From contig DASUGH010000035.1 of the NCBI GenBank assembly GCA_036274155.1, positions 1-64,000 on the forward strand: a DNA stretch of 64,000 bases. The letters run 5' to 3'. Below are positions 23,826 through 33,251 of this stretch, one piece after another. Within the stretch, counting starts at the first letter, position 1, and every line of letters begins with the position of its first letter. The notes below the pieces were generated by a model that saw nothing but the letters and a program-made list of their open reading frames with translations, had not been told where the DNA came from and did not search any database. The DNA comes from Gp6-AA40 sp036274155 (GTDB lineage: Bacteria > Acidobacteriota > Vicinamibacteria > Vicinamibacterales > UBA2999). The position numbers and the translations under genes are program-made.

Positions 23826-24664
23826 GAGACCACCTCGACACCACGAACCCGGCGCTCGAGTACCAGCATCGACCCGGCGACGAGCACGACGATCGCACCG
23901 ACCGCGAGCGGCACCGGGATCGCCCGCGGCGTCGCCAGCCGGAACATCGCATCGGCCAGCACGTCGAGCGTGTCGTTCGGCGAAATCCAGGCCCACGACC
24001 GGCTGTCGGTGATGCGGGAGAGCGCCGTGTTCATCGCCGACGTGAAGAAGATGATCCCTGCGTACATCATCGCCACGAAGCGGCGGCTCGGTGAGAGCGA
24101 CGACAGCGCGAGCATCGCGAACGCTGAAACGAAGATCTGCAGCAGGGAGAAGAGCGTGATCGCCGGCAGGATGAACAGGTTGTTGGTCAGGAACTCGAGG
24201 CTGCCCGCGAACAGCACCTGCAGGAGGACCAGCAGCATGGCCGGCACCCAGGTGACGAATGCCAGGAAGGCAAAGAGCACCGCCAGCTTGCCGACAATGT
24301 ATTCCACGCGCGTGAGCGGCTTCGCCAGATAGATCTGCAGCGCATTCGCACGGCGATCGTCGGCAATCAGCGGAGCGCCGATCAGGATCGTCACGAAGAA
24401 CACGAAGACGTTCTGCCAGTCGAGGAACTCGCGGAACGTCTGCGGCGTCGTCCCGATGACCGAGGACGCCTGCTGAAAGTTGGCGGCGGCGTAGATCAGG
24501 ACGGCGCGAACGAGGAAGGGTGCCCACGCCAGAAGAAGCAGCGCGATCACGCGGCGCTGCCGCATTTCCGAGAGGATGGTGGCGCGGGCGATCACCCACC
24601 ACGCGCCGCCGCGCAGGCCCCGGCGGCCGCTGTAACGACGATATCCCTGGTCGTGAATCGGCAC
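23822..24664 (-). CDS. ABC-2 type transporter permease (first module)
   Basis: 280 residues, starting at GTG 24664 (MPIHDQGYRRYSGRR). The ABC-2 hallmarks are FFVTILIGAPLIADDRRANALQIYLAKPLTRVEYIVGKLAVLF and a total of six hydrophobic helices ending VPLAVGAIVVLVAGSMLVL. The YRRY start resembles the permease family found with NosF-like or gliding-type ATPases. It follows the first ATPase by 31 bases and is coupled by GTGA to the second ATPase. Substrate unknown. Confidence 0.86.
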   Translation of the reverse strand: MPIHDQGYRRYSGRRGLRGGAWWVIARATILSEMRQRRVIALLLLAWAPFLVRAVLIYAAANFQQASSVIGTTPQTFREFLDWQNVFVFFVTILIGAPLIADDRRANALQIYLAKPLTRVEYIVGKLAVLFAFLAFVTWVPAMLLVLLQVLFAGSLEFLTNNLFILPAITLFSLLQIFVSAFAMLALSSLSPSRRFVAMMYAGIIFFTSAMNTALSRITDSRSWAWISPNDTLDVLADAMFRLATPRAIPVPLAVGAIVVLVAGSMLVLERRVRGVEVVS

Positions 24665-24695
24665 GGTCAGCGCGCTCTCCAGACGAACATCGGGG

Positions 24696-25616
24696 TCACC
24701 TCGCTCCGCTCACGGCGTTCGCGAACACGTCTTCGAGCGAGGGGACGCTGGCGCGCAGATGGCGGACCTGAAGGCCGTGCGCAGATGCCAGCTGAAAGAG
24801 GACGGCGCTGGTCGTGTGCTCGGGCACGAACAGCCGCATCACCTCATCGTCGGGAGCCGGACATTCGATCCCTGCCGCCCGCAGCGCCGCCATGAACGGC
24901 ACTTTGTCTCCCTTGACGCGCAGTTCGAATACCCGTCCCGCATGTCCCTTGAGCGAGGCGATCGGACCTTGCGCGGCGAGCGTGCCCTTGTCGAGCACGA
25001 CCACGTGATCGCAGGTGTATTCGACGTCGGGCAGCAGGTGCGAGGACAGAATCAGGTTGATGCCCTTGTTCCTCGAGATGTCGCGGACGAGCTCGAGCAT
25101 CTCGTCGCGGCCCCGAGGGTCCATGCCGTTGGTCGGCTCGTCGAGAAAGAGGAGATCGGGATCGTGCACGAGCGCCTGCGCAAGCTTGATACGCTGCTTC
25201 ATGCCGGTCGAGTAGGTGTCCAGATTCCGATACCGGGCCTCTCCCAGGCCGACGTAATAGAGCACTTCGTGCGCGCGCTGCATCGCGTCGGCCTTCGGCA
25301 GCCCGGCAAGCTCGCCGCAGTACGCCACGAACGACACGGCGTTCATGCCGGGAATGTGGGCGTCGCTCTCCGGCATGTAGCCCAGGCGGGCGCGGATTTC
25401 GAGCGGAGACTGCTTGACGTCCAGACCGAGGACTTCCATCCGGCCGGTCTCCGGGGCGATGAACCCGAGCAGCGACTTGAGCATCGTGCTCTTGCCCGCG
25501 CCATTCGGGCCGAGCAGGCCGACCGCCCCTGGCGGAAACACGGCGCTCACGTCGCGCAGCGCTGCCTGGCGGCCGTACCTGACACTGACTCGATCGAGCT
25601 GAACGACGGGAGTCAT
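24696..25616 (-). CDS. ABC transporter ATP-binding protein (first module)
   Basis: 306 residues. Walker A is GPNGAGKST, the signature YSTGMKQRIKLAQAL, Walker B DLLFLDEPTNGMDP, the H-loop LILSSHLLPDV. Length and layout equal those of the second ATPase in the operon, so the four-gene run looks like a duplicated ATPase-permease module, or a heteromeric exporter with two different half-transporters. It is the first gene of the operon, 108 bases from the terminator-like hairpin after the NUDIX gene. Confidence 0.93.
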   Translation of the reverse strand: MTPVVQLDRVSVRYGRQAALRDVSAVFPPGAVGLLGPNGAGKSTMLKSLLGFIAPETGRMEVLGLDVKQSPLEIRARLGYMPESDAHIPGMNAVSFVAYCGELAGLPKADAMQRAHEVLYYVGLGEARYRNLDTYSTGMKQRIKLAQALVHDPDLLFLDEPTNGMDPRGRDEMLELVRDISRNKGINLILSSHLLPDVEYTCDHVVVLDKGTLAAQGPIASLKGHAGRVFELRVKGDKVPFMAALRAAGIECPAPDDEVMRLFVPEHTTSAVLFQLASAHGLQVRHLRASVPSLEDVFANAVSGAR

Positions 25617-25724
25617 GGGGCGGACGATTCTAACCTTGAGACGAGAACCGCCGTGGGGCTGTTCCGGGCGTCTCCGGCATTGGCCCTGGAGCTCGGGCTT
25701 TCGGACTCGTTCCGCATGCCGTTG

Positions 25725-25763
25725 CGAATCGGGTCGGGCCCGGCGTCGCGGGCCCGGGATTCG
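25725..25763 (-). terminator. GC-rich hairpin directly after the NUDIX stop codon
   Basis: An 8-bp stem (CGGGCCCG at 25735-25742 with 25749-25756, six-base loop) is extended by an outer 6-bp stem (25725-25730 with 25758-25763) across an internal loop. It abuts the NUDIX stop on the minus strand and precedes the ABC operon. No U-tract, so termination efficiency is uncertain. Confidence 0.55.
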
Positions 25764-26216
25764 CTACCGCGCCGGCCGCGGCGCCTCGCGATCGAGCTGC
25801 AAGGCGCGGTCGATGACGGCCGTCGCCTTCAACGTGAGGTTGTAACGGTGCAGATCTGACGGCTCGACCAGCACGGCGTCATCGACGTCCGATCCGGCGC
25901 GCAGCGCTCCCGAGACCGGCCAGCAGAGATAGTCCACGAGAACGTAGTGATACCGCACACGGCCCTCGCCGTCGCGCGTGATGCGATCGAACACTTCGAT
26001 CACCGGGCCGACGTCGACGGTCAGCCCCGTCTCTTCCCGCATTTCGCGCGCCACCGACGACTCGAGCGTCTCGCCGATCTCCACGACGCCACCGGGGAGA
26101 CTCCATTGGCCAGCGAGCGGCTCGTAGCGCCGCCGGATGAGCACGACCTTTCCGTCCTGAACGATCACGGCGCCGACGCCGACGAACGGCCGGTCGGGAT
26201 AGTCTCTCTTCCCCAC
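25764..26216 (-). CDS. NUDIX hydrolase
   Basis: 150 residues, GTG start 26216, two bases after the yjbQ stop. The full Nudix box is visible: the pattern G-x5-E-x7-R-E-x2-E-E-x-G is met by GVVEIGETLESSVAREMREE followed by TG. The fold begins VGVGAVIVQDGKVVLIRRRYEPLAGQWSLPG. NUDIX enzymes cleave nucleoside diphosphates linked to another moiety; the GQWSLPGG arrangement is common in ADP-ribose or oxidised-nucleotide pyrophosphatases, but the substrate cannot be fixed. Last gene of the mtnA-tsaD-yjbQ-nudix run, followed by a strong hairpin. Confidence 0.92.
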   Translation of the reverse strand: MGKRDYPDRPFVGVGAVIVQDGKVVLIRRRYEPLAGQWSLPGGVVEIGETLESSVAREMREETGLTVDVGPVIEVFDRITRDGEGRVRYHYVLVDYLCWPVSGALRAGSDVDDAVLVEPSDLHRYNLTLKATAVIDRALQLDREAPRPAR

Positions 26217-26218
26217 GT

Positions 26219-26632
26219 TTACTGCCCCATCACCTTGATCACGACGCGTTTGCGCCGCTGACCGTCGAACTCCGCGTAGAAGACCTGTTCCCAGGGACCG
26301 AGATCGAGCTTGCCCGCCGTGATCGGCAGGATCACCTGATGGCCCATGATCGTGCGCTTGAGGTGAGCGTCGGCGTTGTCTTCGCCGGTCTGATGATGAC
26401 GGTAGTCGAGCCCGGAGGGCGCCAGCTTCTCGAGCCAGACCTGAATGTCGTGGATCAGCCCGTTCTCCCAGTCGTTGACGTACACGCCCGACGTGATGTG
26501 CATGGCCGATACGAGCACCATGCCCTCCTGAACGCCACTCTTCCCGACGAGGGCCGCAATCTCGTCGGTGATGCGAATGAACTCCTGACGCTTCTTGGTA
26601 TTGAAGGTCAGATAGTCGGTGATCACTTTCAT
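26219..26632 (-). CDS. YjbQ/UPF0047 family protein
   Basis: 137 residues from ATG 26632. Family features are HITSGVYVNDWENGLIHDIQVWLEKL, YRHHQTGEDNADAHLKRTIMGHQVILPI and GKLDLGPWEQVFYAEFDGQRRKRVVIKV. The conserved His/Asp cluster (HITSGV, GEDNADAH) likely binds a metal. Family members have been linked to weak thiamine-phosphate synthase activity, but the physiological role is unknown. Its leader contains the 9-bp repeat array that separates it from tsaD; a GGAG lies about 14 bases before the ATG. Confidence 0.88.
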   Translation of the reverse strand: MKVITDYLTFNTKKRQEFIRITDEIAALVGKSGVQEGMVLVSAMHITSGVYVNDWENGLIHDIQVWLEKLAPSGLDYRHHQTGEDNADAHLKRTIMGHQVILPITAGKLDLGPWEQVFYAEFDGQRRKRVVIKVMGQ

Positions 26633-26647
26633 TTCACTGAACCCACT

Positions 26648-26692
26648 CCGAACGACCCGAACGACCCGAACGATCCGAACGATCCGAACGAT
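26648..26692. repeat. 9-bp tandem repeat array, five units
   Basis: Five consecutive 9-base units, two CCGAACGAC and three CCGAACGAT, lie between the yjbQ start and the tsaD stop and end at the tsaD stop codon. It is the longest copy of a family also seen at 4083, 4163 and 15693. Confidence 0.8.
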
Positions 26693-27756
26693 CAGATCGT
26701 CAGTCCAGCCTCCGCATTGACGTCCCACTCGCCCGTCACGCCGGCGCGGAGCTTCCGCAAACCGGCGGCGGCGATCATCGCCGCATTGTCGGTCGAGAGC
26801 GCAAGTCCCGGCACGAACACCGGCAGCTCGCGCCGTTCGCCGCGCGCCCGCGCGTCCTCGCGCAGGCGGCGATTCGCCGAGACGCCACCGGCGATGCCGA
26901 TGCTTCGCGCCCCGTGTTCACGCGCCGCATCGAACAGCTGATCGAGCAGCGTGCCGACGACAACGCGCTGGAAGCTGGCGCAGATATCGGCCACTTCGAC
27001 TGCCGGCAGCGCGTCGCCAGGCGCAAGTCCGAGCTCCTCGCGCCGCCGGGTCACGTGCCGCAGCACCGACGTCTTCAGACCGCTGAAGCTGAAGTCGCGC
27101 CGGCCGGGCAGATGCGGCGCATTGCGGTCGGCGTGCGTCAGCCGCGTCTTGGGAAAGAGCACCGCGCGGTCGTTGCCGGACTGCGCGAGGCGATCCACCG
27201 CCGGTCCACCCGGGTAGCCCAGTCCGAGGAGCTTGGCGACTTTGTCGTAGGCTTCTCCGGCCGCATCGTCGCGGGTGCGGCCGACCAGCGTATAGTCGCC
27301 CGGCCGTTCGATGCGATACAGGCTCGTGTGTCCACCCGACACGATCAGAACCACGGCCGGAAGCGGGAGCTCTCCGTTCTCGAGGACGAGCGATTCGATG
27401 TGGCCCGCCAGGTGATGGACCGGCACGAACGGCACTCCGCGGGCCCAGGCCAGAGACTTCGCGAACGACAGACCGACGAGCAACGAGCCGACAAGGCCCG
27501 GCCCCTGCGTCACGGCAATTGCGTCGGCGCGCACGCCTGCCGCTTCGTTCAGCGCGCGCTCGACCACACCGCAGATATCCCGTATGTGCTGTCGCGCCGA
27601 GAGCTCCGGCACGACACCACCCCACGCCCGATGCAGATCGGCCTGCGACGCGACGACGCTCGAGCGGATGCGCCACGGGCGCTGCGAATCGCCGGTCTCT
27701 TCGACGAGAGCAGCGGCGGTCTCGTCGCACGACGTCTCGATGCCCAGGATCACCAT
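26692..27756 (-). CDS. tsaD: tRNA N6-adenosine threonylcarbamoyltransferase
   Basis: 354 residues from ATG 27756 (MVILGIETSCDETAAALVEE). TsaD transfers the threonylcarbamoyl group to A37 of ANN-decoding tRNAs, together with TsaB/TsaE (not in this window). Family motifs: the metal-binding HHLAGHIES, the ATP loop IVSGGHTSLYRI, FSFSGLKTSVLRHV, IAGGVSANRRLRE and STDNAAMIAAAG. Length is normal and all key residues are present. It lies between mtnA (48-base gap) and yjbQ in the same direction. About eight in-frame residues upstream are non-conserved. Confidence 0.96.
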   Translation of the reverse strand: MVILGIETSCDETAAALVEETGDSQRPWRIRSSVVASQADLHRAWGGVVPELSARQHIRDICGVVERALNEAAGVRADAIAVTQGPGLVGSLLVGLSFAKSLAWARGVPFVPVHHLAGHIESLVLENGELPLPAVVLIVSGGHTSLYRIERPGDYTLVGRTRDDAAGEAYDKVAKLLGLGYPGGPAVDRLAQSGNDRAVLFPKTRLTHADRNAPHLPGRRDFSFSGLKTSVLRHVTRRREELGLAPGDALPAVEVADICASFQRVVVGTLLDQLFDAAREHGARSIGIAGGVSANRRLREDARARGERRELPVFVPGLALSTDNAAMIAAAGLRKLRAGVTGEWDVNAEAGLTI

Positions 27757-27804
27757 GGATGAGGACCCGCGGGGTGGCAAACGCGAGAGAGCCCGATCAT
27801 TCGA

Positions 27805-28839
<1,035 letters not shown>

Positions 28840-28843
28840 GTCA

Positions 28844-28858
28844 GCTGATGATATCAGC
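28844..28858 (-). promoter_or_regulatory. Palindrome at the mtnA translation start
   Basis: GCTGAT-GAT-ATCAGC: two perfect 6-base arms around a 3-base centre, ending five bases before the mtnA ATG. No clear Shine-Dalgarno sequence is present. It may be a repressor operator or a small hairpin affecting initiation. Confidence 0.35.
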
Positions 28859-29131
28859 GGCCACCGCCCGACTCAGCTTCACGCCGTTGCACACCGCGTC
28901 GGCACCCGGCATCCCGGAACTTCGCGCTGCTGCACTCCTCTGCAAGCCAGTGCCCCCGGCAGTGTGCGGCATCTCTCCTCCACGCGGGATTCACGGCCGG
29001 TCGTTTCTTGATGGAAAGGCCGTCTCGTGCCGAATAGAGAAAGTGAGAGCGGTCGCCGCGGCCACAAGGGAGTTGGTGGGATTGGCGGTTGTGCGTAATC
29101 CAGACGTGTGCTCTCGGCCGGCTTCCTCGAA

Positions 29132-32100
29132 ATGAGCCTCGTACTCGCGATCGAACCGGATTCCGGACAGGCGGACCGCCTGCGCCAGATCATCCGCGAC
29201 CAGGTTGACGCCGAGCTGGTGATGGTGACGTCCGCCTACGCGGCGATCGTCGCCATGAACCGCCAGGTCCCCGACGTCCTGCTGTTCGGCCGGTCGGTCG
29301 CACACCGTCACCAGAACACGGTCCTCAAGCACCTTCGCTCCCTGAACGACGGCGCCGCTCCGCAGGCGCTGACAATCCCCTCTCTCGTCGCCGGCGAGGC
29401 CCCTCCACAGAAGACGTCTCGCTTCGGATTCGGCTGGGGCCGGCAGGCCACCCCTGATGGACCGGACCCTGGCCGATTCGTCGAGCAGATCAACGAGGCG
29501 CTCGCCAAGGCCACCGCCGGCAGGCGCCGCAGGGCCGACGCGCCACGGCGCGACGCGCCCGCACCGGCGAGCGACGAATCAGCTGGTCACGCGCTCGCGG
29601 TCGAGGAGCCGCCGGCCGAACTGGACGAAACAGCGGCAGCCGAGAGTCCGGAAGACGCGCAGATATTCGAGGACGCGGAGGCCGAAGAGGAATCGGCAAC
29701 GGCCTTCGAGGAAGAAGACGCCATCGAAGTCGCCGAGGCGTCCGAACCTGCGGTGCAGAGCGTGTTGGCCACCGGCGACAGCGGCAGCGAGATCGACACG
29801 ATCATCGATCGGCTCGGCATCAAGCCGGTCGCACTTCAGTTCGAGGGCGCCTCCGACGGTGACGACGAGGAGCCGGCGGAGGAGCCCAGGGACGCCGATG
29901 AAGTGCTCATCGACGTTGACCGGGCCTGGGCGAGCGGCGACGAGCGCGTCGACGCGGAAGTCCACGCCGCCGAGATCGCGCTCATTCAGGCGCAGGCCGA
30001 AGCGAAACTGGCGGCCGAGCTCGAGCGCGTGCGCGCCGAAGCCGCCGAACAGCGAAGGCTCGAGCTCGAGCGCATGGAGCGCGAAGCCGAGGAGCTGCGT
30101 CAGAGGGCCGTCGCCGAGGCGCGGGCGGCCGTCGAGAACGAGGCACGGCAGGCACTCTCAGAAGAGCTGACACGCGTCCGCAGCGTTGCCGAAGAACGTC
30201 TGGCCTCCGAGCTCGCCCGGGCGCGCGCAGAGGCCGAGCAGACGCTCGCGGAGCAGGTCGGCCGGACACGCGAGGAAGCCGAGCGGGCACGTGAGGAAGC
30301 CGAGGCACGCGCGGCGCAGCTCGCCCAGGCCCAGGCCGAAGCGGAGTCGCTCAGGTTGGCGGCGCTCGAGGAAGCTCGCGCCGAGGCCGAACGCAAGGCG
30401 GCCGAGGAGCTCGAGCTCGAAGTCGCACGCGTCCGTCAGGAGGCCGAGTCGAGGCTGCAGGCGGAGCTGGCGCGCGTGCGCGAGGAGGCCGAGCACACCC
30501 TCGCCGATCAACTGACACGCACACGAACCGAGGTAGAAGAGGCGCGCGAACAGCATGTCGCGCACGTGCTGGCCGAGGCTGACTCGGTCAAGGCCGCGGC
30601 GGTGGAAGAGCGTCAGGCGGCCGAGCAGGCGGCGCGCGAGCTCGAAGCCGAGGTCGCGCGCGTGCGCGCCGAAGCGGACGCCAGGCTGCGCGAAGAACTG
30701 GCCAGGGTCCGCGCGGAAGCGGAGGAAACGCTCGCCGAGGAGTTACGCCGAACCCGCGCCGAGGCCGAGGAAGCGCGGCAGGCGCAGCTCGCACTGGCGC
30801 AGGCCGAAGCTGACTCTGCCCGGGCCGCCGCGCTGGCGGAGGCTCGCGCAGCGGCGGAGCGGAGCGCCGCGCAGGCCCTCGAAGTCGAAGTGATGCGCGC
30901 GCGCGAGGAGACCGAGGCGCGGCTCCACGCGGAGCTGGCGCGCGTCCGTCGCGAAGCCGAAGAAGCGCGCCTGGCGCACGAAGAAGCGCAGATCCAGGGG
31001 CAGGAGGCGCGCGCGCTAGCAGCCGCAGAGGCACGGGCGGCCGCGGAAGACGATGCCGCGCGCGCCCTCGAGGCCGAAGTCACGCGCGTGCGCGCCGAGG
31101 CCGATGCGCGTCTGCAGGCGGAACTGCAGCGTCTTGGGCTCGAGGCAGAACAGGCGCGCGCCGCGCATCAGGACGCCCAGGTCGAGACCGAGAAGCTGCG
31201 CGACACCGCAGCGCGCGAAGCGCGGGCGGCCGCCGAAGAGGCCACCGCCCGGGCGCTCGCCGAAGAAATGGCGCGCGTCAAGGCGGCAGCGGCGGCGGAA
31301 CTCGAAGCCGAGCTCGAGGCCGTTCGCCGCGAGGCCGACGAGGCCAGACGCGCCACCCTCGAAGCGCAGCTCGACGCCGAGCGCCTCCGCGAGGCGGCAA
31401 GCCGGGAAGCCCGGATGGCGGCGGAAGAAGCGGCGGCACGAGAGCTCGACGCGGAAGTGGCGCGCGTGCGCGCCCAGGCAGACAACCAGCTGCAAGCCGA
31501 GCTCGAGCACCTGCGTCTCGAGGCGGAGGAAGCGCGCCGCGCCAAGCTCGAAGTCGAACGCGCCAAGCAGGAAGTCGAGGTCGAGGCCGAACGGATCCGG
31601 AACGTTGCCGCAACCGAGGTACGAGCCGCGAGCGAGGCGCGCGCCGCCGCGGAGGAAGCCGCCGCTCGCGCCCTCGAAGCGGAAGTCCATCGGGTCCGCA
31701 TCGAGGCCGAGGCCCGTCTTCAGAGCGAGCTCGAACGAGCGCGGCACGAGGCCGAACAGACTCGGAAGGCGCAGGAAGCCGCGACCGCCGAGCGTGTGCG
31801 GGAGGAGGCCGCTCGCGCCGCCGCCGCGAAAGCTGCCGCCGAAGAGGCGGCCACCCGGCGGCTCGAGGCTGAAACCTCGCGGATGCGCGAGCAAGCGGAG
31901 GCCAGGCTTCAGTCCGAGCTCAACCGCGTGCGCAAAGAAGCCGAGGCGGCGCGTCGCGCCGACCAGGCGGACGCGGAGCGGATCCGCGAAGCCGCCGCCG
32001 AGGAAGCGCGCGCAGTGGCCGAGGCCACCCTCCTGCGCGAAACCGAGCGCGCCAAGGCCGAGGCCAACGCACGCCTGGCGCGCGAAGTCGCCGACATGCG

Positions 32101-33235
32101 CGCCGAGGCCGAGCGGCGGCGAGGCAAAGAGCTCGAGGAAATGCGCGCCCAGGTCTCGCGCCTGCGCGACGCCGCCGCCGAACACGCACGGTCTGCCGCC
32201 GCCGCCGCGGTCGCTGCCGAGGTTGCCCGCGCCAAGACGGTCAACGTGCCGCAAGCAGTCCGGCGCGCGCCCGAGATGTTCGTGCAGCCGCCACCGCCGC
32301 GGCGCGGGCTGCCCCGCATGCTGCTGCCGATTGCGGCATCGCTGATCGTGATCGGAGCCGGCGGTTACACGCTGGGCCTCGGACCAGCCCTCAAAGCGAC
32401 GACAAAAGCAGCCTGGGCAGGGCTCCAGGGCGTCTTCGAGGAGGACAAGACCGACGAGGCCGAGATCCAGCCCGCTCCCGAGCCTGCCGAAGCGCCGCGG
32501 AAGACGCCCAGGAACCGTTCCGCGTCCTCATCGGCATCGTCTTCGTCGTCAGGCAGCGGCGAGATCAGAGTTCAGTCCACGCCGTCGGGCGCCCAGGTCT
32601 TCCTCGACGGCAAACCGCGGGGAACGGCGCCCGTCGATCTGAAGGACGTTCCGGCAGGCACCCACACCGTGGAGCTGCAGGGCGCCAACGGCACGGTCAA
32701 GACCACGGTCACCGTCCGCGGCGGAGCGCGCACGATCGTCGACGAGACGATTGCTCCCGGCTTCCTGACGATCCTCTCGCGCATCCCGCTCGAGATTTAT
32801 CAGGGTGGCCGCCGGCTCGGGACATCGGAGGACGAGAAGATCTCGCTGCCCCCCGGAACCCATCGACTCACGTTCGTCAACCCACGGTTTGGGTTCCGCA
32901 GCGAAATGAACGTGGAGATCAAGGCCGGAGAGGTGTCCGCCTTCAACGTGTCGCCGCCTATCGGACGCGTGAGCGTCAAGACGGATCCTGGGACGGAGAT
33001 TTTCGTCGAGGGCGAGAAGGTCGCCGTGGGTCCGATGAGCGAGCTCGAGTTGCCGGTCGGCATGCGCGAGATCACGGTCCGCCACCCGGAGCTCGGCGAG
33101 AAGAGCGTGCGAGTAGACGTCAAGCGGGATCAGACCAACGAGATCACGCTGACACTTGCCAGCCCTGTCGCGTCGAGCACGTCCAGACCGCGGCTGGCGC
33201 CCCTCAGTGCGCCGCCCGCGCCGAGAACCAAGTAG
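29132..33235 (+). CDS. Giant pseudo-receiver/coiled-coil/transmembrane/triple-PEGA protein
   Basis: 1367 residues from ATG 29132. Residues 1-90 look like a receiver domain (LVLAIEPDSGQADRLRQII, VPDVLLFGRSVAHRHQNTVLKHL), but the phosphoacceptor Asp of strand 3 is replaced. Residues about 130-270 are acidic and disordered. About 275-1040 is one nearly unbroken Ala/Glu/Arg heptad coiled coil, with a recurring EVARVRAEADARLQAELARV-type motif. About 1057-1084 contains one membrane helix (LLPIAASLIVIGAGGYTLGL). After a Ser-rich linker, about 1143-1345 holds three PEGA domains (STPSGAQVFLDGKPRG, IPLEIYQGGRRLGTSED, KTDPGTEIFVEGEKV). Likely a cytoplasmic rod tethered to the inner membrane with PEGA domains in the periplasm, perhaps binding wall or polymer. 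I know no named family with this architecture. Stands alone. Confidence 0.85.
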   Translation: MSLVLAIEPDSGQADRLRQIIRDQVDAELVMVTSAYAAIVAMNRQVPDVLLFGRSVAHRHQNTVLKHLRSLNDGAAPQALTIPSLVAGEAPPQKTSRFGFGWGRQATPDGPDPGRFVEQINEALAKATAGRRRRADAPRRDAPAPASDESAGHALAVEEPPAELDETAAAESPEDAQIFEDAEAEEESATAFEEEDAIEVAEASEPAVQSVLATGDSGSEIDTIIDRLGIKPVALQFEGASDGDDEEPAEEPRDADEVLIDVDRAWASGDERVDAEVHAAEIALIQAQAEAKLAAELERVRAEAAEQRRLELERMEREAEELRQRAVAEARAAVENEARQALSEELTRVRSVAEERLASELARARAEAEQTLAEQVGRTREEAERAREEAEARAAQLAQAQAEAESLRLAALEEARAEAERKAAEELELEVARVRQEAESRLQAELARVREEAEHTLADQLTRTRTEVEEAREQHVAHVLAEADSVKAAAVEERQAAEQAARELEAEVARVRAEADARLREELARVRAEAEETLAEELRRTRAEAEEARQAQLALAQAEADSARAAALAEARAAAERSAAQALEVEVMRAREETEARLHAELARVRREAEEARLAHEEAQIQGQEARALAAAEARAAAEDDAARALEAEVTRVRAEADARLQAELQRLGLEAEQARAAHQDAQVETEKLRDTAAREARAAAEEATARALAEEMARVKAAAAAELEAELEAVRREADEARRATLEAQLDAERLREAASREARMAAEEAAARELDAEVARVRAQADNQLQAELEHLRLEAEEARRAKLEVERAKQEVEVEAERIRNVAATEVRAASEARAAAEEAAARALEAEVHRVRIEAEARLQSELERARHEAEQTRKAQEAATAERVREEAARAAAAKAAAEEAATRRLEAETSRMREQAEARLQSELNRVRKEAEAARRADQADAERIREAAAEEARAVAEATLLRETERAKAEANARLAREVADMRAEAERRRGKELEEMRAQVSRLRDAAAEHARSAAAAAVAAEVARAKTVNVPQAVRRAPEMFVQPPPPRRGLPRMLLPIAASLIVIGAGGYTLGLGPALKATTKAAWAGLQGVFEEDKTDEAEIQPAPEPAEAPRKTPRNRSASSSASSSSSGSGEIRVQSTPSGAQVFLDGKPRGTAPVDLKDVPAGTHTVELQGANGTVKTTVTVRGGARTIVDETIAPGFLTILSRIPLEIYQGGRRLGTSEDEKISLPPGTHRLTFVNPRFGFRSEMNVEIKAGEVSAFNVSPPIGRVSVKTDPGTEIFVEGEKVAVGPMSELELPVGMREITVRHPELGEKSVRVDVKRDQTNEITLTLASPVASSTSRPRLAPLSAPPAPRTK
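30419..32060 (+). repeat. Internal coiled-coil repeats with 63- and about 77-residue spacing
   Basis: The motif E-V-x-R-V-R-x-E-A (or a close variant) starts at 30419, 30650, 30887, 31076, 31265, 31454, 31682 and 31871. Spacings are 231, 237, 189, 189, 189, 228 and 189 bases, that is 77, 79, 63, 63, 63, 76 and 63 residues. 63 is exactly nine heptads and 77 is eleven. This suggests growth by duplication of a fixed coiled-coil cassette. Confidence 0.7.
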
Positions 33236-33251
33236 CGCTCGGCGCACCCGT

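Noticed and set aside
26648..26692. CRISPR or transposon-end origin of the 9-bp array
   Set aside because: The units are too short, contiguous and without spacers. No transposase, target duplication or terminal inverted repeats are nearby.
30400..32060. CRISPR-like array or satellite DNA in the giant coiled-coil gene
   Set aside because: The repeats are imperfect at DNA level, have no spacers, keep one reading frame and follow heptad periodicity, so they are protein repeats.
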